From Nitrospirota bacterium (GTDB lineage Bacteria; Nitrospirota; Nitrospiria; Nitrospirales; UBA8639), in assembly GCA_029865515.1 (NCBI GenBank), contig JAOUGQ010000078.1, positions 1 to 12,072 on the forward strand: a DNA stretch of 12,072 nucleotides. The letters run 5' to 3'. Below the pieces are notes generated by a model. The model saw only the letters and a list, made by a program, of their open reading frames with translations. It was not told where the DNA came from and did no database searches. Of this stretch, positions 6,882 through 12,072 are shown piece after piece. A program made the translations under genes and the position numbers. How positions within the stretch are numbered: the first letter of the stretch is position 1; each line of letters begins with the position of its first letter.

Positions 6882-8267
6882 TTAGAATGACACATCCCAT
6901 TGGAGGCGGATCCGCTGTTCATGCTGATTTTGACCCGCTGGCTGGGCCAGCGTGAGCCAGGAGCCGTCCAGTGTGAGCTTGTTTTTATGCCCTGCGAAAA
7001 ACCAATTGATGGCGGTCGTGTATTCCTGCCGCCGGTCATTTGGGGCTGAGATGTTGGGGTCTACGAATGCATAGCGGAAGGCCACTTCCAATGGTTTTGG
7101 AACGGCGGGAATGAGATAATGAGGGAAATACCCAATCTGTGAATAACTTCCCATCATGTTGGTCTTATAGCCAGGGGCACCTTCCGCATATTTGTTATCC
7201 TTGACCTCTTTCCAATGGTATTCATGCTGAATGGAGAGCCCTCGCCATTTGAAGGCGAATTCCTCCATCATGCCTTGTACTCGATATTGTCCGGCTTTAG
7301 CGGAAGAGTCAGATGTATAGGGTACGCCGGCTGAATTGTCTTCGGGCAAGGTTCCGCATCCGCTCGATGACCACCGGGTACATTTTCCGATATTGGTATA
7401 GGCGCCGAAGGCCACGCTTCCCGTGGGTTGCTCATGATACTCCACGTCACTTTGTGTCCATTTCAGATCCCGTCCCAAAAAGTTCCACTGGTACCGTCCG
7501 AAATACATCATGTTGCCGTCGTCATTGGCCTCACCTCGTCCGGATCCGGTAAAGACCCCTGCATAATATCGTGAATCAAAAGGTGTTCCAGGAGCGACAT
7601 GCCCATAGAGCATGGCCCCCATTTGACGATCAATCGTAAAAATTTCATTGACAATTGACCGTTCGACGAATTGCTGATTCCCGGAGGAATCTCTCCGTTC
7701 CCGGTTATAGTCCACTTTCCACTGGCCCACTTGAAGGGAAAGCCACTTCCATTTTTCGAGGCTAATACGCCAGTCGATCAATCTGGTACTGCCGGCAGAT
7801 CCGCCGGAATTGGACGTGGATTGCAAGTCCAGCTCGAAATAGTACTTCATCCAGGGTTGATAGCCATGACCTCCGATCTTCATCCGAACCCGTCGAAGTT
7901 CAAGTGTACTCTGAGTGGAATCAAAATCTTCGCGAGATATGGGATCTCCGTTTGTAGGATACGTAAAGCGACCCTGGAACCGCCATTGCATTTGTGTGGC
8001 AAACTTTCCGTCCTTGCTTTTTAACTCAAACCCCGATCGTCCATAGCCGACAGAAATCGGAAATTCCTGATCCATGCGGTCATGGAGTTCTTTGGCTTTT
8101 TTCTCCCGATCGGCTTCAATACGCACCCAATCTTCTTTGGAGAGGATCTCTTTTTCCCGTAACACATTCCAAAGAGTATCCTCATGCAAGGGATCAACGG
8201 CCCAGACTTCGGAAAAAATCAAACACCCGGAAAAAACAACAGTTAGGCCTAAGAGAAAAAACTTCAT
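6882..8267 (-). CDS. Outer-membrane porin, Porin_O_P (OprO/OprP-like) family
   Basis: Outer-membrane beta-barrel channel of the family that includes Pseudomonas OprP (phosphate) and OprO (pyrophosphate). Many family members have unknown selectivity. The 461-residue precursor has a signal peptide (MKFFLLGLTVVF..., likely cut after VWA at 22-24). A short charged helical segment follows (EDTLWNVLREKEILSKEDW, to about residue 68), as is usual before the barrel. The barrel then shows alternating strands and turns and ends in the C-terminal Phe (WDVSF) recognised by the Bam machinery. Two Cys eight residues apart in a Ser/Gly-rich segment (KCTRWSSSGCG, codons 7356-7382) may form a loop disulfide. 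ATG 8267 has GGGAGG 8 bases upstream. It lies 170 bp after pstB on the same strand, with its own promoter-like sequence and a strong terminator. Context suggests phosphate or a similar oxyanion as solute; this is inference. Confidence 0.88.
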   Translation of the reverse strand: MKFFLLGLTVVFSGCLIFSEVWAVDPLHEDTLWNVLREKEILSKEDWVRIEADREKKAKELHDRMDQEFPISVGYGRSGFELKSKDGKFATQMQWRFQGRFTYPTNGDPISREDFDSTQSTLELRRVRMKIGGHGYQPWMKYYFELDLQSTSNSGGSAGSTRLIDWRISLEKWKWLSLQVGQWKVDYNRERRDSSGNQQFVERSIVNEIFTIDRQMGAMLYGHVAPGTPFDSRYYAGVFTGSGRGEANDDGNMMYFGRYQWNFLGRDLKWTQSDVEYHEQPTGSVAFGAYTNIGKCTRWSSSGCGTLPEDNSAGVPYTSDSSAKAGQYRVQGMMEEFAFKWRGLSIQHEYHWKEVKDNKYAEGAPGYKTNMMGSYSQIGYFPHYLIPAVPKPLEVAFRYAFVDPNISAPNDRRQEYTTAINWFFAGHKNKLTLDGSWLTLAQPAGQNQHEQRIRLQWDVSF

Positions 8268-8353
8268 GAATACTGCCTCCCTTTGTTGGTAATACTATGC
8301 GTTGTGGCCGATTGGAATTGTTCATTCATCTTGGAACGGAGACTAGACCAGGC

Positions 8354-8382
8354 GTATTACGAGTGCGTTAAGGGAAGGTCAA
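8354..8382 (-). promoter_or_regulatory. Candidate sigma-70-type promoter of the porin
   Basis: On the minus strand TTGACC (8382-8377) and TAATAC (8359-8354) are separated by exactly 17 bases, giving a start near 8347 and a leader of about 80 bases. The -35 matches 5 of 6 consensus positions and the -10 only 3 of 6, so this is a moderate match. I could not find a convincing Pho box next to it. Confidence 0.45.
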
Positions 8383-8437
8383 TCCGATGTAAAAATGAGG
8401 AAAATTAAGAAGAAAGGGGTGGAGGCACACAGAGGAG

Positions 8438-9307
8438 CTATCCGCGAATGCCGGAAATGTACGCGGCGGTCAATTCCTCTTTCGGAGATTCGAATATTTG
8501 TTGAGCGGAGCCTTGCTCCACAAGCTTCCCCACACCTTCATATGACCAAAAGAAGGCCACATGATCGGCTATTCGGCGGGCTTGCGCGAGGTTATGCGTG
8601 ACGATAATGACGGTATAGTGACCCTGTAAACTGACAATCAGATCTTCAATGATTCCACTGGAAAGGGGATCTAATGCGCTGCAGGGTTCATCGAGCATCA
8701 GCACGTCCGGTGATAAGACCAGGGCTCTGGCCAGACAGAGCCTCTGTTGTTGCCCTCCTGATAAGCCTTGGGCCGGACGGTCGAGCCGGTCTTTAACTTC
8801 CTGCCAGAGTCCCACTTGTTGGAGGACGTGTTCTATGGTGGCGGCCAGGACCGTGCGATCATGTGTGCCATGTTCCCTGAGAGGAAGCTCAAGATTTTTT
8901 CGGATGGAAAAGGGAAAGACGGTTGGTTTTTGAAAAATCATTCCCACTGTACGCCGCAGGTTGAGCAGATTAGTGGTCTGGGCCAGGACATTCAGTTCAT
9001 TGATGTGCAGTGTTCCAGATACCTGGCAACCCGGAATCAAATCCGTTAAGCGATTGAGGGTCATGAGGAAACTGGTTTTTCCGCAACCTGAAGGCCCCAC
9101 TAACGCGGTAATGCATCCCCGATTGATCTCAAGATTGACATTCCGAAGAGCCTGACGACCCTGATAGGCAATGGAAAGATTTTCCGCGCGAATATGGGCG
9201 ACAGGCTCACAACACGGTTCGGTGGATGGGTAGGGGAGCCATGCTCTGAACCCCGCCCGTTCGTCGGAATCTGAAGTTATGCGGGGAGTTGGTTGAATGA
9301 GGTCCAT
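8438..9307 (-). CDS. pstB: Phosphate-type ABC transporter ATP-binding protein PstB
   Basis: ATPase that powers PstCA-mediated uptake. With ATG 9307 it has 289 residues. Motifs are Walker A GPSGCGKTS (71-79), Q-loop Gln126 in MIFQKP, signature LSGGQQQR (182-189), Walker B VLMLDEP with catalytic Glu207, and H-loop His238 (VTHN). Segments such as LNRLTDLIPGCQVSG are specific to PstB. It differs from canonical PstB by GKTS where GKST is usual, by TVFPFSI where NPFP(K/M)SI is usual, and by a ~38-residue N-terminal extension with a Cys-Cys pair. The start overlaps pstA by 31 bp, and no ATG or GTG start exists between the pstA stop and the ATPase domain. A TTG at 9322 is the only longer choice, and neither has a clear ribosome-binding site, so translational coupling with pstA is likely. 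It is the last gene of the pst transcript; no phoU follows. Confidence 0.92.
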   Translation of the reverse strand: MDLIQPTPRITSDSDERAGFRAWLPYPSTEPCCEPVAHIRAENLSIAYQGRQALRNVNLEINRGCITALVGPSGCGKTSFLMTLNRLTDLIPGCQVSGTLHINELNVLAQTTNLLNLRRTVGMIFQKPTVFPFSIRKNLELPLREHGTHDRTVLAATIEHVLQQVGLWQEVKDRLDRPAQGLSGGQQQRLCLARALVLSPDVLMLDEPCSALDPLSSGIIEDLIVSLQGHYTVIIVTHNLAQARRIADHVAFFWSYEGVGKLVEQGSAQQIFESPKEELTAAYISGIRG

Positions 9308-10131
9308 CGTGTGGTAATCCAAGAAGAAGAAAGATTAATGATCAACAAGAGACCAACCAGAACAAGGGCGGTGGCATAGGCGTTGGGATTGCCTCCGGCC
9401 ACATTCATGGCCAGGTCGTAAATGTGCACGGCGAGAGTCCGTCCCGAGTCCATCAAGGACTCCGGCATCCGGTCCACGTAGCCGCTGGTAAAAATCAGGG
9501 CCGCGGTTTCAGCAATCGCTCGTCCCAGTCCCAAGATGCCTCCGACTAACAGGCCGGGTATGGCGGCAGGGAGGAGAATCGTTCGAATGGTGGTCGGTGT
9601 GGAAAGGCCAAGGGCCGCAGCGGATAAACGCTGATCACGGGAGATGGCGCGAAAACTTTCTTCCACCGTGCGAATCAAGATTGGCAGCACCATACAGGCT
9701 AATGTCAGACCTCCTGACAGAATGGAAAATCCTAATCCGAGCGCTTGGCAGAACAGAGCATTCCCGAACAAACCAAAGACAATGGAAGGTACGCCGGCCA
9801 GCACGTCCAGCGAGGCTCGGATCAGTCGGCCTAGAGCATGATCCTGTCTGGTGTATTCCGAAAGGAACAGTGCGGTCCCCAATCCTATAGGCACGGCCAC
9901 CCCCATGCACACTCCAACGACCAGGAGGGTAGACATGAGGATCGGGCCAATACCGCCCTCCCGCCCGGCGTTCTGTGGAGCAGAGAAGAGGAAGCTCAAT
10001 GACAAATGATTCCACCCGTTCCAGAGCAAATCACCCATCAACCAGAAAAATGGAACGACGACCATGGTGGCCGCCGCCCATATGATGGCGGTGGGGCCAT
10101 ATTCTTGAACGTGTCTACTTTGTCGCAACAT
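9277..10131 (-). CDS. pstA: Phosphate-type ABC transporter permease PstA
   Basis: One of the two inner-membrane channel subunits of the Pst importer. With ATG 10131 it has 284 residues, the normal length. About six hydrophobic helices are visible. The hallmark LAGVPSIVFGLFG lies in the middle. The EAA-type cytoplasmic loop (AALGLSTPTTIRTILLPAAI, followed by PGLLVGGILGLGRAIAETAAL) contacts the ATPase. The frame extends upstream to a TTG at 10209, but that part overlaps pstC by ~95 bp and is not PstA-like. ATG 10131 overlaps the pstC stop by 17 bp with only a weak GGAA upstream, suggesting coupled translation. The C-terminus (NPNAYATALVLVGLLLIINL) is typical of PstA. Confidence 0.92.
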   Translation of the reverse strand: MLRQSRHVQEYGPTAIIWAAATMVVVPFFWLMGDLLWNGWNHLSLSFLFSAPQNAGREGGIGPILMSTLLVVGVCMGVAVPIGLGTALFLSEYTRQDHALGRLIRASLDVLAGVPSIVFGLFGNALFCQALGLGFSILSGGLTLACMVLPILIRTVEESFRAISRDQRLSAAALGLSTPTTIRTILLPAAIPGLLVGGILGLGRAIAETAALIFTSGYVDRMPESLMDSGRTLAVHIYDLAMNVAGGNPNAYATALVLVGLLLIINLSSSWITTRWTSFNQLPA

Positions 10132-11002
10132 ATGCGTTCCGGTAGCGCAAGCCCTCTGCCATCCCGACACACAGCATGGCGAGTCCCAGAAGTAAGAGGC
10201 CGCTAACAAACAGTGCAGCCCGGTGTTGGCCTAAGGCATAGGCCATTTCCAGGGCAATGTTCGCGGTCAAGGTTCTGATCGGATCAAACAGATGAGAAGG
10301 GGTGCGCACCACGTTGCCGCAGACCATGAGAACGGCCATGGTCTCTCCAAGCGCCCGCGCCAATCCCAAGAGAATACCTGTGAAGAGTCCGACTTTGGTT
10401 GTGGGAAGTATCACATGCCAAATCATCGACCACCGACTGAATCCTAAGGCGGTGGCACTATGAATATAGGCGACAGGAACCTGGGCCATGCTCGCGTGGG
10501 CGACCAACATGATGGTGGGTATGATCATGAGCGTCAGGATGAGAATGCCGGCCAGGAGACTTGGGCCGGGAGGATGCCACCGGCCGATGAGTGGGACCAG
10601 AACTACCAGGCCCCAGAAGCCAAACACGACGGAGGGAATACCGGCGAGGAGTTCGACCATGCGGCGGTACCACCGGCCAAGAAGAGGGGGAGCATAAAAA
10701 TGACAAAAGAGCGCTGAGAGAATGCCGAGCGGGGAGGCGAGAAGAATCGATCCAGCAGTGGCCCAGACGGTTCCCCATATCATGGGAGTCAGTCGATAGG
10801 CGTCTTCGGTTGGATACCAGCCTGGATCACTGAAAAAACGTGCAACCCCGATGTGCTGAAGGGCAGGCCAGGCCTCACGAAAGAGAAACAGGACAACCAA
10901 CAGCAGGAGTCCTCCTGCCATCAACGCGAGAAGACGCACCGTCCATGAGAGTAGACCCTCACTCGTGGATCGGGACGAAATATTGCTTGAGGATGAGATC
11001 AT
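10115..11002 (-). CDS. pstC: Phosphate-type ABC transporter permease PstC
   Basis: Second channel subunit of the Pst importer. With ATG 11002 it has 295 residues, near the family norm. The Ser-rich N-terminus is followed by about six membrane helices, the first at LLALMAGGLLLLVVLFLF. LLAGIPSVVFGFWGLVVLVP is the PstC/PstA signature. The EAA loop is ALGFSRWSMIWHVILPT, followed by GLARALGETMAVLMVCGN. An upstream TTG (11041) would lengthen it without family support. ATG 11002 lies inside the end of pstS, a 44-bp overlap, with only AGG close by. No other start codon would keep the first helix intact. It is the third gene of the probable arsR-pstSCAB transcript. Confidence 0.92.
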   Translation of the reverse strand: MISSSSNISSRSTSEGLLSWTVRLLALMAGGLLLLVVLFLFREAWPALQHIGVARFFSDPGWYPTEDAYRLTPMIWGTVWATAGSILLASPLGILSALFCHFYAPPLLGRWYRRMVELLAGIPSVVFGFWGLVVLVPLIGRWHPPGPSLLAGILILTLMIIPTIMLVAHASMAQVPVAYIHSATALGFSRWSMIWHVILPTTKVGLFTGILLGLARALGETMAVLMVCGNVVRTPSHLFDPIRTLTANIALEMAYALGQHRAALFVSGLLLLGLAMLCVGMAEGLRYRNAYVATK

Positions 11003-11810
11003 TGACCTGATTCGACTGAGCGAAATCAATAAAGGTTTCAAGAAGTCCTGTAGGAGGAAACTTTGTTACAAGAGTTAGGGGACGGGAAAGGGGAAATATG
11101 CCCTTCCGGACGGTTTCGATCGTGGCCGGAATGTGTTGGAGGGGCAACAATCGGATGGGGATGCCATGGGTGGCATCGTATTGGGCGGTGCCAATGGAGA
11201 CATACCCGATCGCATGGGGATTACCGGCCACGGTCTTAATGCCTTGTTCGTTGTCTCCGATGACCACATGAGCGTGAATGTCGCGATTGGAGAGGGTGAA
11301 GTAATGCAGAAATAATTCCAGCGTTGAACGACCTTCCGCTTTGTTTACGACGGTGATTGGTGCATCGAGTCCACCGACGGTCTTCCAGTTCGTGATGATG
11401 CCGGTATAGATATCTTTGATTTGGTCATCGGTGAGGGTCTGAATGGGATTGTCCTTGTGGAGAATGATCGTGATTCCGTCATGTGCAATTACCCATCCAT
11501 ACAAATCTTTTTCTTGAGGTTTGAGAGCGCGGGAGGCCATGCCGATATCAGCTAACCCGTTTACCGCATCGGCAATGCCACGTGACGAGCCACCCGTCTG
11601 GACATCGATTCGAGTGCCTGGATGTAAGGACTCAAACCGTTTCCCCATTTCTGATACGAGAGGGGCCATCGTACTCGACCCGGTAATCACCAACTTTCCT
11701 TCCTTCGCTTCCGCGGAAACTTGCCCTAACAGGGCACTGACACAGAGGAGGCAACTGAGGAAAACGGTTGCCGGTCCTCTGCTTGTCGGCATCTTTGAAA
11801 TTTTGCTCAT
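10959..11810 (-). CDS. pstS: PstS-like periplasmic phosphate/oxyanion-binding protein
   Basis: Periplasmic binding protein that hands its anion to PstCAB. It has 283 residues with a Sec signal peptide (hydrophobic core about 14-31, likely cut near VSAEA, 31-35). Binding-site segments are ITGSSTMAP (42-50), GGSSRGIADAV (73-83) and ADIGMAS (87-93), all PstS-like. The later segment is VVNKAEGRSTLELF (154-167), where canonical PstS has an R-x-x-G-S-G-T motif, so part of the anion site is altered. This places it in a divergent PstS-like group and makes phosphate specificity probable, not proven. ATG 11810 has AAAGG about 5 bases upstream. It starts 36 bp after the arsR stop, with no room for a full independent promoter, and overlaps pstC by 44 bp. 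Confidence 0.9.
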   Translation of the reverse strand: MSKISKMPTSRGPATVFLSCLLCVSALLGQVSAEAKEGKLVITGSSTMAPLVSEMGKRFESLHPGTRIDVQTGGSSRGIADAVNGLADIGMASRALKPQEKDLYGWVIAHDGITIILHKDNPIQTLTDDQIKDIYTGIITNWKTVGGLDAPITVVNKAEGRSTLELFLHYFTLSNRDIHAHVVIGDNEQGIKTVAGNPHAIGYVSIGTAQYDATHGIPIRLLPLQHIPATIETVRKGIFPLSRPLTLVTKFPPTGLLETFIDFAQSNQVNDLILKQYFVPIHE

Positions 11811-11846
11811 AGGGCCTTTTTCATGAAATCATCGGAAGAGGAAAGA

Positions 11847-12072
11847 CTAATCAAAAGAAATTTTGCAACACCCGAGGTTAATGGCCCTGCCCGCCGTGGA
11901 GTTCGATACGGAGGCGGATAATTGATACACCATGGCCTTTCCTTCGCGAGAGGCTTCCACCAAACCGGTATCGCGCAACACGGCTAAATGATGGGATAAC
12001 AAGCTTTGTTCGACATCCAATTGTTCTATTAATTCCCCAACATTTTTCGGTCCGGACATTAGGGTTTCCAAA
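11847..12072 (-). CDS. ArsR-family winged-helix transcriptional regulator, 5' end outside window
   Basis: C-terminal part of a small ArsR/SmtB-type repressor. About 74 residues are visible; the leading TTG (12071) is internal and the frame stays open to the right edge. The helix-turn-helix is clear: NVGELIEQLDVEQSLLSHHL followed by AVLRDTGLVEASREGKAMVY. The last residues, INLGCCKISFD, include a Cys-Cys pair. In the Acidithiobacillus ferrooxidans ArsR, C-terminal cysteines including an adjacent pair bind As(III), so metal or metalloid sensing is plausible here, though only two Cys are visible. Its stop is 36 bp before pstS on the same strand, so it likely heads the pst transcript and may autoregulate it from a promoter outside the window. 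Confidence 0.87.
   Translation of the reverse strand, partial: LETLMSGPKNVGELIEQLDVEQSLLSHHLAVLRDTGLVEASREGKAMVYQLSASVSNSTAGRAINLGCCKISFD

Noticed and set aside
7671..8269. Plus-strand open frames opposite the porin
   Set aside because: They are the antisense of a clear beta-barrel gene, with no ribosome-binding site or recognisable motifs.
8354..8382. Pho box upstream of the porin
   Set aside because: CTTAACG and CGTAATA lie in tandem-like spacing, but neither half matches CTGTCAT/CTGTAAT well enough.
10132..10209. TTG start for pstA at 10209
   Set aside because: It lies deep within pstC, and the extra residues are not PstA-like; ATG 10131 gives the normal length.
11003..11041. TTG start for pstC at 11041
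   Set aside because: It increases the overlap with pstS to over 80 bp without a ribosome-binding site or family support.

Overview
The window looks like chromosome of a Gram-negative bacterium. It encodes a tripartite-type RND efflux pump, an outer-membrane O/P-type porin, a lipoprotein with a lipobox, and proteins with Sec signal peptides. The moderate GC and the protein styles would fit a Nitrospirota-like organism, but this is an impression and not a test. No rRNA, tRNA, CRISPR array, insertion sequence or phage gene was seen.

Left part, + strand (1-4528). An RND efflux permease enters from the left edge, with its first ~170 residues outside the window. Its membrane-fusion adaptor follows 12 bp later, so the pair is an operon with the permease first. 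A histidine-phosphatase (phosphoglycerate-mutase-like) gene comes next. Its reading frame breaks near 4408-4410, and a family-typical C-terminus continues in another frame to 4528.

Middle part (4703-6454). A CBS-domain protein and a PsiE-family membrane protein form a tight minus-strand pair. A lipoprotein of unknown function is transcribed divergently from them. A gene-poor stretch of about 350 bp follows, ending in a strong hairpin that reads as an intrinsic terminator for the minus strand.

Right part, all minus strand (12072 down to 6882). The order of transcription is an ArsR-type regulator (cut by the right edge), pstS, pstC, pstA, pstB, then a Porin_O_P family porin. Only 36 bp separate arsR from pstS, and the pst genes overlap by 17 to 44 bp, so arsR-pstSCAB is probably one transcript whose promoter lies outside the window. 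The porin has its own promoter-like sequence and ends at the terminator. Together these could move phosphate, or a similar oxyanion, across both membranes: the porin through the outer membrane, PstS in the periplasm, PstCAB through the inner membrane.

The most unusual points are: (1) a Pst-type transporter without phoU, linked to an ArsR regulator that has a C-terminal Cys-Cys pair; (2) a PstS whose second anion-binding segment is KAEGRST, not the usual R-x-x-G-S-G-T type; (3) the frameshift in the histidine phosphatase; (4) an RND permease with a changed proton-relay set (Asp-Glu in TM4, Ala in place of the TM10 Lys).
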